64,000 bases of DNA from Phylloscopus collybita (Eukaryota; Chordata; Aves; Passeriformes; Phylloscopidae). Where the stretch lies: NCBI GenBank assembly GCA_027886175.1, contig JAJNNQ010000031.1:1278501-1342500 (forward strand), in the 5' to 3' direction. The notes under the pieces were generated by a model. The model was given only the letters and a program-made list of their open reading frames with translations. It was not told the origin of the DNA and did no database searches. Positions 22,200-32,265 of this stretch are shown in pieces; positions within the stretch are counted from its first letter, which is position 1, and the number at the start of each line of letters is the position of its first letter. The translations under genes and the position numbers were made by a program.

Positions 22200-22990
22200 G
22201 CTTGTTTGGAGGGGAAAAAGTATAAGACTGGCAGGCAGGGGGGCAGAGGGTGTGAGACCTGGGGGTGCTGTGTCACGGGACACACACGGGGTGGGTCTCA
22301 CCCAGTGCTCGCTGCCTGTTTCCTCGCTCTGTGGCTCTGGTCAACTTCTATTAGAAAGCACGCTGGTGGTGTCTGATGAGAGATGATCTGAAGACCAGGA
22401 TACTTTTTTGGGACACGTGGTTTATTGGTGGTGGGAAGGCAGCCTAACTGGAGAAGAGTCCAAGGGTCTAAAGGGACAGGGATCCAGGAGCAAGAGGCCG
22501 AGTTACCTGTTACATTCCATTTGAACCCTTTCTATCGTGAATATTCTAATGAGCATCAACCAATCACCTCAAGATACAAAACCTACAGAATCTACATACA
22601 GCCTATAGGGACTACAGCATTACAATACTACTCTACATACCAAAATCCTGAAAAAACCACCTTTTCCCTGATACCTGAGAAGGTCCAACCCTTTATTCAT
22701 CCTTTTGTCTTGGCAGGGGTGTCACTGACTCACCCAGCCCAGTCTTTTCAGCTAACCTAATCACCCTCTTCCTGCCCAGCACCCTACAGTTCAAATCTTG
22801 CTTTCAATTCCATTCCTCTTGTAGGTTTCATACTCTTAGAATCTTTTACTAATAAACCATCTCTGCAGGGCCTAGCTACTTCATCCTCTCCAACAAATTT
22901 CGGTATTGGCTTAGTCAATTTGTGGCTTTGTCACTGGCAATCCGACCATAAATTCTATTTTATTCTAACTGGCCTTTTTCATTTATAACA
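22200..22990 (-). mobile_element. Probable LTR retroelement remnant
   Basis: On the minus strand the segment starts tgttataaatgaaaaagg and contains aataaaccacgtgtccc, a polyadenylation signal followed by a U5-like stretch ending in gtgacaca. It is much more AT-rich than its surroundings. I found no matching target-site duplication, and no coding frame is preserved. Confidence 0.4.
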
Positions 22991-23126
22991 AGCGCGTTCC
23001 CAACACCTCAGCACTGCCCCGAGCTGGCTGGGGAACCCCGGCTCCCAGCCCTCCCCGAGCTGCAGGAGCCCCCTCTGGAAGCAGGGAAAAGGGGGAAAAC
23101 GTGGGTTGGGAATTGTCCAGCCCCAC

Positions 23127-23293
23127 CTCTCTCGCTGGCATCGTCCACCAGCAGGATCTCGGCCAGCAGGCGCGGCGGGGAGCGGGCGATGACGCTGTGC
23201 AGCGTGCGCAGCAGCGTGCTCCAGGCCTCGTTGTGGAACACGATCACCACGCTGGTGTTGGGCAGCTCCTCGGGGTACACCTTGCTCTTGCAC
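23127..23293 (-). CDS. GALNT13: GALNT13 coding exon 3 (residues 104-160)
   Basis: 167 bp. The acceptor is tgtggcag|gtgcaag and the donor gagag|gtgggg. It encodes [40 protein letters not shown] and [15 protein letters not shown], the first part of the GT-A fold with the nucleotide-binding strand (VVIVFHNE) and the LVDDASE segment. It is the most diverged exon of the gene compared with the human protein as I recall it, with changes clustered at [18 protein letters not shown], but all structural motifs are kept. Confidence 0.96.
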
Positions 23294-23384
23294 CTGCCAC
23301 AGACACCGGGGGGAGGCAGGGGAGAAAAGGGGGGGTCAGCTGGAGGGACAGACCCAAGGGGAGCCAACCCAAGGGGAGCTGAGT

Positions 23385-24065
23385 CCTTCCGTCACGGAAA
23401 AGGGGCCTGGGAGCTGCCAGGGCTCTGCTGCCTCAGCCAGGGAGGGTGGGGATGGATTAAGGGACAATCTGGAGATCCAGAGACTGGAATTCCAACGGGT
23501 CTGAGGATAAAACAGGATGGAAAAGGGGCCTGGAGGCAATTACAGTGCTGCTGTCACAGCCAGGGATGGTGGAGATGGATTAAGGGACAAAGTGGAGATC
23601 CAGAGACTGGAATTCCAATGGCTCTGAGGATAAAGCAGGATGGAAAAGGGGCCTGGAAGCAGCCACGGCACTGCTGCCACAGCCAGGGAGGGTGGGGATG
23701 GATTAAGGGACAATCTGGAGATCCAGAGATTGGAATTCCAATGGCTCTGAGGCTGAGGCAGCCTGGAAAAAGGGGCCTGGAAGCAGCCATGGCACTGCTC
23801 CAAGGGGGAGGTTCCACATCCAGGTGGTTCAACATGCTAAGGGTAAATTAAGGAGCCAAACTGGAGATTCAGAGACTGGAATTCCAATGGCTCTGAGGAT
23901 AAGGCAGGATGGAAAAGGGGCCTGGAAGCAGCCACAGTGCTGCTCCAAGAGGGAGGTTCCACATCCAGGTGGTTCAGGATGATGGGAATGGATTGAAGAA
24001 CAAAGTGGAGATCCAAAGACTGGAATTCCAATGGCTCTGAGGATAAAGCAGGATGGAAAAGGGGC
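23385..24065. repeat. Tandem array, unit about 123-147 bp
   Basis: Units beginning ggaaaaggggcctgg recur at about 23396, 23519, 23642, 23764, 23911 and 24056. Each contains gagatccagagactggaatt and a ctctgaggataaagcagga tail. It lies in GALNT13 intron 2, close to the exon 3 acceptor. Confidence 0.95.
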
Positions 24066-24452
24066 CCTGAACCCTTCTCACCATCCCTGGACCCTTTTCT
24101 CTCAGGATCATCTCTGCCCCACCAGAACCACCTCTGCGACTCCAGCAGGACTCACTGTGGGGCTGCTCCCAACCCCCTGACCAACAGGGTGTCAGGTTGG
24201 AGCTCTGACTCTGTCAGGGTTCTCCAGGATTGTTGTTTGTTTGTTTGCTGGTTTGGTTGGGTGGTTTTGTTTCCTACTCCATTTATATTGTTAATATTCC
24301 CAGTAAAGAACTGTTATTCCCATTCCCAAATCTTTGCCTGAAAGCCCTGAATTGCAAAATTATAATTTGGTGGGGGTGAGGGGTTTACATTCTCTATCCC
24401 AAGGGAAACTCCAGCTCTCCCTGGCAGATTCCTGTCTTCCCAAACCCAGACA
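24066..24452 (+). mobile_element. 5'-truncated LTR (family A)
   Basis: It begins inside the 20-bp VNTR, then continues through gactcactgtggggctgc, gggtgtcaggttggagctct and ttgttaatattcccagtaaa to cccagaca at 24452. The upstream half of the LTR is missing where the 123-bp array begins, suggesting the array or a deletion replaced it. Confidence 0.85.
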
Positions 24453-25180
24453 CCACTCAAGGACTGAACCCTGCCAGTTTAACCAAGCACATCCCATTGT
24501 TTGGGGTGTGGGGCACCTACAGGCCCTTTAAAAATGGGCAATGGCCAGGGATTTTTCCCAAGTTAATCCACGCACATCAAAGCCTCCAAATCCCCCTGCC
24601 AATGCCCATTTCCAGAGGTCTGGGGGAAAAGTGGGATCCCCAGATTTCCTGCAGATTCTCTGGGAGAAGATGCCATGGGAAGAAGGTGAGGGCCCTTCCA
24701 AGGCAGCCTGGAAATCCAGCCTTGGGAAACAAAATTCCTGCGGAATAACCCCGAGCTTTTATCTGGGCTTTTACCCAAACTGCTCCAGCATTTCCTGCAA
24801 TTCCAAGCCCCTTAAAACCAGGAGCGAAGGAAATAAAAAAATCCCCCTTGGAACAATTTTCCTGAAATAAAATCACTTTTCTCCTCCATCCAGGAGATGT
24901 CTGGGGGGCCCCTCCGAGGCTGCCAGGCAGGAAAATCTGTTTTCCACGATTTTCACACTCATTAAGGAGCTGACAGCTCCTCTTTTCCAATTATATCTCC
25001 AAAGGCAGCTGCAGCCCACGTGGAAAACGTGGAAGGGAGAACAAGGACTGTGCTTCTGGAAGGGAAACCTTCAGATGTTCTCGGAATAAGGGAGAAATTC
25101 AACAACCCAAGCGTGTCCATGTCCATGGGAAACATTCCAGGATTCATGGAGATTCCGTGGAGTGACAGGAATGCTGGCAC
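24453..25180. other. Intron 2, unique sequence
   Basis: No array, element or gene recognised. The stretch at about 24900-25020 looks non-repetitive and could be conserved non-coding sequence, but I cannot test that. Confidence 0.5.
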
Positions 25181-25184
25181 TGCC

Positions 25185-25410
25185 ACCCATGGAACTGAAG
25201 GATCCCAGGATGGTTCGGGATGGAAGGGACTTTAAATCCCTTAAATCCCAGCCTAGATGCATCCCACTGTCCCAGGCTGCTCCAGCCTGGCCATGGACAC
25301 TTCCAGGGATCCAGGGGCAGCCTCAGCTTTCCTGGGAAAGCTGTGCCAGGATCTCCCTGGGAAAGCTGTGCCAGGATCTCCCCACTCTATGAGGAAGGAA
25401 TTTTTCATCC
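25185..25410 (-). mobile_element. CR1 3' end, older copy
   Basis: It reads gatggttcgggatggaaggg on the plus strand, then aggctgctccagcctggcc, tccagggatccaggggcag and a short 29-bp duplication (gggaaagctgtgccaggatc twice). This is antisense CR1 3' sequence without the 41-bp VNTR. Confidence 0.7.
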
Positions 25411-26300
25411 ACCACGACTTAAAAAAACCCCAAATCCAACAGCTCCTGGTACAGAACAAAGGGATCAGGTGTGGCTGTTCCCAAAACAAACCCATTTTCC
25501 CTCCCCTGAGGGCTGAATTTCAGGAGTAACACACTTTGGTCTCACCTAAAAATCCAACCAAGAATTCCTGCCCTGACAGGTGGATCTGAGGGAAAGATTT
25601 TCCCAATTAGAGGGAGTTTCCCCACACATCCACTGCCCCTTCCCAAGCCCTTTCCCCCAGCCAGGATCACATCCCAATGGTTTTTTGGTTTTTGTTTTTT
25701 GTTTTTTTTTTTTCCCTTTGGAGAATGCCCACAAAACTCCAGCCCCACGTTTAACCCTGGCTGCTGTTCCAGAAATCCCAAAGTTTCTGCTCAGCCCTGG
25801 ATGTTCCCAAGCACTGGAACACCCCCAGAAGCCAATTCCAGCTGCAATCTCCAGGAGAAAAATCCAATTAGGATGCTCCAGCAGTCCATGGAACAGCACT
25901 CGGAGCCTCACTCATCCAGAAAAGATTGAGGATGGATTTCTTCCCTGACTGGAGAAAATCCTTGGGAATGAAATGAGGCATTTCCCTGGTGAGTTAAGCT
26001 GGGTTTAAGGTTTAATCAATAGCTCCTAATTAGAGCCAGCTCTGATTAAAATCTCTAGCTTGGCCATTTTTCCAACAGGACTCTGGAAATGCAGGGGCAT
26101 TCCCTGACACAGAACTTGGGATGGAAGGGGAAGCCAATGAAACTCTGGGTGTGTGAGATCCCACTGATCCCACTGGAGTTAAACCAGCAGCCCCAGGGCA
26201 GGGGTGCAAGGGGAGCCAGCCCAGCTTGGAGACAGCAATGGGATGGGGAATCTGTGGGATCCTGATGAGGAATCCCATTCCCACAGAATCCCACTGACTC
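25411..26300. other. Intron 2, unique sequence
   Basis: A poly-T-rich stretch at about 25680-25712 is the only notable point; nothing else recognised. Confidence 0.5.
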
Positions 26301-26304
26301 TGGA

Positions 26305-26815
26305 GCCAGCATGGAAGAGCTGGGAATGTTCCCCTGGAGAAAGGGAAGGCTCCAGGGAGAGAACTGGGAATGTTCCCCTGGAGAAAGGGAAGGCTCCAGG
26401 GAGAGAACTGGGAATGTTCCCCTGGAGAAGGGAAGGCTCCAGGGAGAAAACTGGGAATGTTCCCCTGGAGAAGGGAAGGCTCCAGGGAGAGCTGGGAATG
26501 TTCCCCTGGAGAAGGGAAGGCTCCAGGGAGAGCTCCCAGCCCCTGGCAGGGCCTGAAGGGGCTCCAGGAGAGCTGCAGAGGGACTGGGGACAAGGGACAG
26601 AGGGACAGGACACAGGGAATGGCTCCCACTGCCAGAGGGCAGGGCTGGCTGGGAGATTGGGAATTCCTGCCTGGGCTGGGATTCCCAGAGCAGCTGTGGC
26701 TGCCCCTGGAGCCCTGGCAGTGCCCAAGGCCAGGCTGGAGCAGCCTGGGATGGTGGGAGGTGTCCCTGTGCATGGCAGGGCTGGGATGGATGGGATTTAG
26801 GCTCCCAGCCCATTC
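26305..26815 (+). mobile_element. CR1 LINE 3' end with 41-bp VNTR (5 units)
   Basis: Five VNTR units (26312-26525), several with the variant agaactggg or aaaactggg junction and aaaggg in place of aaggg, then the usual CR1 tail with ggctggagcagcctggga and gtgggaggtgtccctg. It runs directly into the 27-bp minisatellite next to exon 2. Confidence 0.85.
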
Positions 26816-26925
26816 CCAGGATGTGATTCCATCCCCATTCCCATCCCCAGGATGTGATTCCAGCCCCATTCCCACCCCCAGGATGTGATTCCAGCCCCAT
26901 TCCCATTCCCATTCCCATTCCCAGC
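26815..26925. repeat. 27-30-bp minisatellite next to the exon 2 donor
   Basis: Three to four units of aggatgtgattccagcccca plus ttcccaccccc. The same repeat makes the large array at 28858-29705 next to exon 1. It ends within about 10 bp of the exon 2 donor. Confidence 0.9.
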
Positions 26926-26931
26926 CCTCAC

Positions 26932-27100
26932 CCGTCCAGCCGCACGTCGGGCAGGCTGCGGTTGAGCGCGATGCGGTCGCTGGCCAGGAGGTTGAACTGG
27001 TTGATCTTGAACAGCTCCTTCATCTTCTCCTGCTCCTCCTTGGGGATGAGCACGGCCCTGCCCATCTCCCCCGGGCCCTCCTGGCTCCGGGAGATCACGG
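26932..27100 (-). CDS. GALNT13: GALNT13 coding exon 2 (residues 48-104)
   Basis: 169 bp. The acceptor is tgttccag|ccgtga and the donor gacgg|gtgagg. It encodes [40 protein letters not shown] and [16 protein letters not shown], the lumenal stem and the start of the catalytic region. The sequence [19 protein letters not shown] is characteristic of GALNT13. NRSLPD is the conserved entry to the catalytic domain. Confidence 0.96.
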
Positions 27101-27269
27101 CTGGAACACAGCACGAGCTGCCCTCAGCCCCTGGGAATGGCAGCCAGCCCTCAGGAAGCTTTTGGTGTTCCACCAGGAACGCTGGAAACCCAATCCCCAC
27201 TCCCCCTGCCTCACCGGGGGTCTTCATCCCTCTCTGGATCCAAGAACATCCAGGTTTATTCCAAGCTGG

Positions 27270-27500
27270 TTGAAACTTCTGGATTTGTTCCCTCCCACTA
27301 TCCCAGGCTGCTCCAAGCTGGCCTTGGATAGTTCCATGGATCCAGGAACAGCCAGAGCTGCTCTGGGCACCCTCACAAAGCAGCTGTGGCTGCCCCTGGA
27401 TCCATGGAAGTGTCCAAGGTTGGGCACTGGGGTTGGGAGCAGCCTGGGATGGTGGGAGCTGTCCCTGCCCGTGGAATGGGATTTAAGGTTTGTTTTAACC
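27270..27500. mobile_element. Two CR1 3' ends in inverted orientation
   Basis: 27275-27370 is antisense (tcccaggctgctccaagctgg, then atggatccaggaacagcc). 27375-27490 is sense (gctgtggctgcccctggatc, gtgtccaaggttgg, ggagcagcctgggatggtgg, gggatttaaggt). Together they form an imperfect palindrome in intron 1. Confidence 0.75.
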
Positions 27501-27779
27501 CCAAGCATTCCATAAAGCACAAACTGGGACAGCACCAAAGCAGATCCTGGGATGTTCTCTGCTGGGAAAAGCCCTTCTGAGACACAAACACGAGGCCAAA
27601 CTCCATAGAACAAGGAACTGACGGTCTCAGAGGGGCTGGGATTGTGAGGATTGCAGGCTTTCTGTGCTGCCAGGCACTGACCCCCATCCCAGCAAACCCT
27701 GCATCCCACCCCAGGCCCTGGAAAAGGCTCCCAAAATGGAGTGACAGCGCTGGGACTGTGGGGCTGTGGTTTGGATGGA

Positions 27780-28660
27780 AGTGTGTGACAGCCCAGGGGG
27801 CAAAACTCAGAGTTTCAGGGTTTAGAACACAGGGATGGATCTAAAGCAAGGTGGAGGGTTTAGGGCAGAGGCTGAGCCCTTCTTTTGCACCTTCCTCTCC
27901 ATGGGCTGGGGGGTGTTTTGTAATTGGGGAGAAAAATCCTCATTGCGGGCCAGGGGTGGTTGAGTATTGGGTTAAAAGCAAAAATAATTCAGGTGTCACT
28001 TCTTAACTCAACAGTTTGTGCTTAAAAGAACTTAGGAAGAGCTGGGACAGAGCCATTTCTCACTCTGTTGGCCAGAACTCCCAGCCTGTGAGACTGTAAC
28101 ATGGATAAGGATCAATAAACATCCCAGTCCCAACACCAACTGTGTCTCTCAAGGATTTAATCCCAACTCTGGCAGAAAAGAAGATAAAAACCCCACAGTG
28201 CTGGAATTCTGGAAACTCAGATTTTAAGATTTTGGTACAAAGTAATGTATGTGGGGCAAGATGGGGACTTTAGGGTGGAGGTTGGTTAGTTGTTCTTTTT
28301 TTAACCTTTTCTTCCTTCTTCCTCATGGTCTGGGTGGGATTTTGTAACTGGATAGAGAAGTCCCCATTGCAGGCCAGGGGTGGTTGGTTATTGGGTTAAA
28401 AGTAAAAATAATTTAGGTGTCACTTTTTAATTGGACAGTTTATCCTTAAAAGGCCTTGTAGAGAGAGACATTTTCTACTTTTATTAGATGGAACTCACAG
28501 CTTGTGAGACCCTACCAAAGAATTAACAAACACCTGAGTCCCAACCCAAACCCTGCCTCTCCAGCACTTAATCCCGGCTCTGACAGAAAAGAAAATTAAA
28601 AAAGCAATAATTAACAGTGCCCCAGGTGAGGATGGAACTCACAGCCTTCAGAAGGAACAA
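27780..28660 (+). mobile_element. Tandem LTR-like units
   Basis: Two diverged units of about 400 bp (27780-28195 and 28200-28615) share ggccaggggtggttg, ttgggttaaaagcaaaaata, a (t)aacaaacacc/aataaacatccc polyadenylation-type stretch and a ctctggcagaaaagaag end. A third partial unit (gatggaactcacagcc) follows at about 28630. No internal retroviral genes are visible. Confidence 0.5.
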
Positions 28661-28684
28661 TGAACACTACAAAAGGAACTCCCT

Positions 28685-28857
28685 GAAAGGAGCAGCTGGG
28701 AATTGGGAATTCCTGGCTGGGCTGGGATTCCCAGAGCAGCTGTGGCTGCCCCTGGAGCCCTGGCAGTGCCCAAGGCCAGGCTGGAGCAGCCTGGGATGGT
28801 GGGAGGTGTCCCTGCCATGGCAGGGCTGGGATGGACGGGATTGAAACTCCCAGCCCA
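28685..28857 (+). mobile_element. CR1 3' end, partial, without VNTR
   Basis: It starts at agctgggaattgggaattcc and runs to the gggaggtgtccctgcc tail, leading straight into the minisatellite at 28858, the same junction as at 26815. Confidence 0.8.
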
Positions 28858-29705
28858 CCCCATTCCCATCCCCAGGATGGGATTTAGTCCCCCAGCCCCT
28901 GGCATTCCTAGGATGGGATTTAGGCTCCCAGCCCATCCCATCCCCATTCCCAGGATGTGATTCCAGCCCCATTCCCATCCCCACCCCCAGGATGTGATTC
29001 CAGCCCCATCGCCATTCCCAGGGTGTGATTCCAGCCCCATTCCCATTCCCACCCCCAGGATGTGATTCCAGCCCCCATCCCCACCCCCAGGATGTGATCC
29101 CAGCCCCCATTCCCACCCCCAGGATGTGATCCCAGCCCCCATCCTCATCCCCAGGATGTGATTCCAGCCTCCATCCCCACCCCCAGGATGTGATTCCAGC
29201 CCCCAGCCCCATCCCCAGGATGTGATTCCAGCCCCATTCCCATTCCCACCCCCAGGATGTGATTCCAGCCCCCATTCCCATCCCCAGGATGTGATTCCAG
29301 CCCCCATCCCCACCCCCAGGATGTGATCCCAGCCCCCATTCCCACCCCCAGGATGTGATCCCAGCCCCATCCCCATTCCCAGGGTGTGATTCCAGCCCCC
29401 ATCCCCACCCCCAGGATGTGACCCCAGCCCCCATTCCCACCCCCAGGATGTGATCCCAGCCCCCAGCCTCATCCCCAGGGTGTGATTCCAGCCCCCATTC
29501 CCACCCCCAGGATGTGATCCCAGCCCCCATTCCCACCCCCTGGATGTGACCCCAGCCCCCATCCCCACCCCCAGGATGTGATTCCAGCCCACATTCTGGG
29601 GATGTGATTCCAGCCCCCATCCCCACCCCCAGGATGTGATTCCAGCCCCCATCCCCACCCCCAGGATGTGATTCCAGCCCCATCCCCACCCCCAGGATGT
29701 GATCC
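28858..29705. repeat. 27-30-bp minisatellite next to the exon 1 donor
   Basis: About 28 units of aggatgtgattccagccccc plus atccccaccccc, with a few CR1-like interruptions at its left end. It stops about 25 bp before the exon 1 donor at 29731. It produces a long spurious minus-strand frame (repeats of GWNHILGMGMG) that runs on from exon 1. Confidence 0.95.
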
Positions 29706-29731
29706 CAGGCGGGGCGGGGCCGGGCTCTCAC

Positions 29732-29873
29732 CGCGCAGCGCCGGCAGCAGCGAGCGCTCCTTGCTGTCCTCGCACTTGTTGCACTCGCTGAAGTAGAGCA
29801 GCAGGAAGACGTCCAGCAGCACCCAGAGCAGCGAGGTGGCCAGAACCACCCGGCAGTAGCCAAACCTCCTCAT
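29732..29873 (-). CDS. GALNT13: GALNT13 coding exon 1: start, membrane anchor
   Basis: First coding exon of a GT27 polypeptide GalNAc-transferase. The family moves GalNAc from UDP-GalNAc to Ser/Thr of proteins in the Golgi lumen, the first step of mucin-type O-glycosylation; GALNT13 is known as a mainly neuronal isoform. The exon encodes residues 1-47: [20 protein letters not shown] is a short basic cytoplasmic tail and type II signal anchor (about residues 9-27), followed by [20 protein letters not shown]. The start fits the family exactly. The donor is gcg|gtgaga. Spliced with exons 2-8 it gives 432 uninterrupted residues in the right phases. From memory it is close to, but clearly less than identical with, human GALNT13. 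An orthologue is the simplest reading; an ancient paralogue is the alternative. Confidence 0.95.
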
Positions 29874-29929
29874 GGCTCCTGGCGGCGGGCGGGCTCACAG
29901 CCCCGGGGCACGGAGCCGGCAGCGTTCCA
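29874..29929 (-). other. GALNT13: GALNT13 5' UTR, start of second exon
   Basis: On the minus strand a pyrimidine-rich acceptor, tttttcccacag, ends at 29930, and 56 bp of GC-rich leader separates it from the ATG. This indicates that the exon with the start codon is preceded by at least one non-coding exon. Confidence 0.7.
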
Positions 29930-29988
29930 CTGTGGGAAAAACAGTGGGAAAAACACCATTCGCTTCCCATGTCCAATTTATCCGTTTA

Positions 29989-30979
29989 TGTCTTGGGTTG
30001 TGGAACCAAAGCTGTTCAAAGCAGTTGAGGAGATGTTTTTTTCCTTTAAAAAGGGGGGAGAGGCCGGACGCCTTCTGCTGATGGGCCATGAGCACCTCCC
30101 CAGGCCGTACCCCGGCATTCCATCATCCCACGGGGAGATGGATCCCATCCCCCTGGCTGTGGGGGGCAGGCAGCTTCTGTCTGGATAAAACTGAGAGACA
30201 GGGACAGGAAAGCTGCCAGCTTCACCTGATTTTCTGGGAAGAAGACCCGGCCTCATCTCACCAACACCAGACCCCTTGTCACCACCACTGGACCCTTCTC
30301 ACCACCACTGGACCCTCCTCACCATCCCTGGACCCTCCTCACCACCCCTGGACCCTTCTCACCATCCCTGGACCCCTTCTCACCACCCCTGGACCCTTCT
30401 CACCATCCCTGGACCCCTTCTCACCATCCCTGGACCCCTTCTCACCATCCCTGGACCCCTTCTCACCACCACTGGACCCTCCTCACCATCCCTGGACCCT
30501 CCTCACCACCCCTGGACCCTTCTCACCATCCCTGGACCCCTTCTCACCACCCCTGGACCCTTCTCACCATCCCTGGACCCCTTCTCACCATCTCTGGACC
30601 CTTCTCACCATCCCTGGACCCTTTTCTCTCAGGATCATCTCTGCCCCACCAGAACCACCTCTGCCACTCCAGCAGGACTCACTGTGGGCTGCTCCCAACC
30701 CCCTGACCAACAGGGTGTCAGGTTGGAGCTCTGACTCTGTCAGGGTTCTCCAGGATTGTTGTTTGTTTGTTTGCTGGTTTGGTTGGGTGGTTTTGTTTTT
30801 CTACTCCATTTGTATTGTTAATATTCCCAGGAAAGAACTGTTATTCCTATTCCCAAATCTTTGCTTGAAAGCCCTTGATTGCAAAATGATAATTTGGTGG
30901 GGGTGAGGGGTTTACATTCCCCATTCCAAGGGAAACTCCAGCTTTGCCTGACAGAGACCTGGCTTCCCAAACCAAGACA
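29989..30979 (+). mobile_element. Solo LTR (family A) with 5-bp target-site duplication
   Basis: It starts tgtcttgggttgtgg and ends aaaccaagaca. It is flanked by perfect gttta repeats at 29984-29988 and 30980-30984. The internal VNTR (about 30280-30615) has 17 or so units of 18-21 bp of the ctggacccttctcaccatcc type. The polyadenylation-type stretch is gttaatattcccaggaaaga. It is inserted in the first (5' UTR) intron. Confidence 0.95.
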
Positions 30980-30984
30980 GTTTA

Positions 30985-31830
30985 ATAAAAGTAAGATAAA
31001 ATAGCCAATTAGGAGACAAAAAAAAACCCTGGAAAAAAAAGTCCTGGCTGGGCTGGGATTCCCAACAAAGCTTTTTTGGCCGAGGTGCTGATACCAACAA
31101 GATCAGCAGGCCGTCTCTTTTCAGATCCTTTGTTTTAAGGACTTCTGTGCTACATATTTAAATGAGCTAATGCATGATTCAAATATTCATTTTGGTTTCA
31201 AGACCCCCCCTTAAGTACACAGTTTATTTATGGGGCTCCATGCAGTCTGGATGGAGGTGGTAAATCTGCCTTCCTCAAAAAGGCTCAAGTGTTCCTTATC
31301 CTTAGTTCAGGAATTCCAGACGTCTCTTCTGTCTTCTATCTAGTTGGGGAGTTACAAAAAAGAACAATCCCATCTCTACTTTGTTACAATCTAAGAATAT
31401 TCATCCATCACATTTTCCAAACTCTATTAATAAAGGAACACACAACACAACCTGCCCATGTTACACACAAAGCAATCAGCTCGCTGTCTGCCAAAAGCCA
31501 ACTCCAAAACCTGCATTGATAACAGCCAGGTTTTCATGGATTCGGGGATGTTCATCCTTTTGTTAAATGTTACTGGATAAAGAAATGCCCCTTTTCCTCG
31601 AGAAATGTTAAATTAGCTGTTAAATTTCTCAATACTGAGTTTTTATTTTAGATTTAATTCCTGCCAAAACTATCTCGGACTCCACCTCGTGACCACCAAA
31701 GATTCCTTGGAAAATTTGGGCAGAGCGGTCACTGCTCCATGAGCTTGGGCTCCTGCCTGAATCAGGGGGTTTGGAAAACAAAGGGAAAGGTGGGGCCTCC
31801 ATATCCAGCTCTCCCAAAGGGTGAAGCCAG
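30985..31830. other. AT-richer unassigned sequence
   Basis: Between an LTR and a CR1 copy. It is lower in GC than its surroundings and may be an old retroelement, but I see no diagnostic ends and no reading frame of interest. Confidence 0.4.
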
Positions 31831-31831
31831 G

Positions 31832-32265
31832 CTGGGAGAGCTGGGAATGTTCCCCTGGAGAAGGGAAGGCTCCAGGGAGAGCTGGGAATGTTCCCCTGGA
31901 GAAGGGAAGGCTCCAGGGAGAGCTGGGAATGTTCCCCTGGAGAAGGGAAGGCTCCAGGGAGAGCTCCCAGCCCCTGGCAGGGCCTGAAGGGGCTCCAGGA
32001 GAGCTGCAGAGGGACTGGGGACAAGGGACAGAGGGACAGGACACAGGGAATGGCTCCCAGTGCCAGAGGGCAGGGCTGGCTGGGAGATTGGGAATTGGGA
32101 ATTCCTGCCTGGGCTGGGATTCCCAGAGCAGCTGTGGCTGCCCCTGGAGCCCTGGCAGTGCCCAAGGCCAGGCTGGAGCAGCCTGGGGTGGTGGGAGGTG
32201 TCCCTGGCTGCACTGGGGTGGGATTTAAGGTCCCTTCCCACCCAAGGCATTCCAGGATTCCAGGA
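31832..32265 (+). mobile_element. CR1 LINE 3' end with 41-bp VNTR (3 units)
   Basis: Three VNTR units, then the standard tail through gggatttaaggtcccttccc. It has the cleanest units of the family. Confidence 0.85.

Noticed and set aside
28667..29863. 398-residue minus-strand frame continuing from GALNT13 exon 1
   Set aside because: After residue 47 it reads through the donor into the 27-30-bp minisatellite. The family protein continues in exon 2 by splicing instead.
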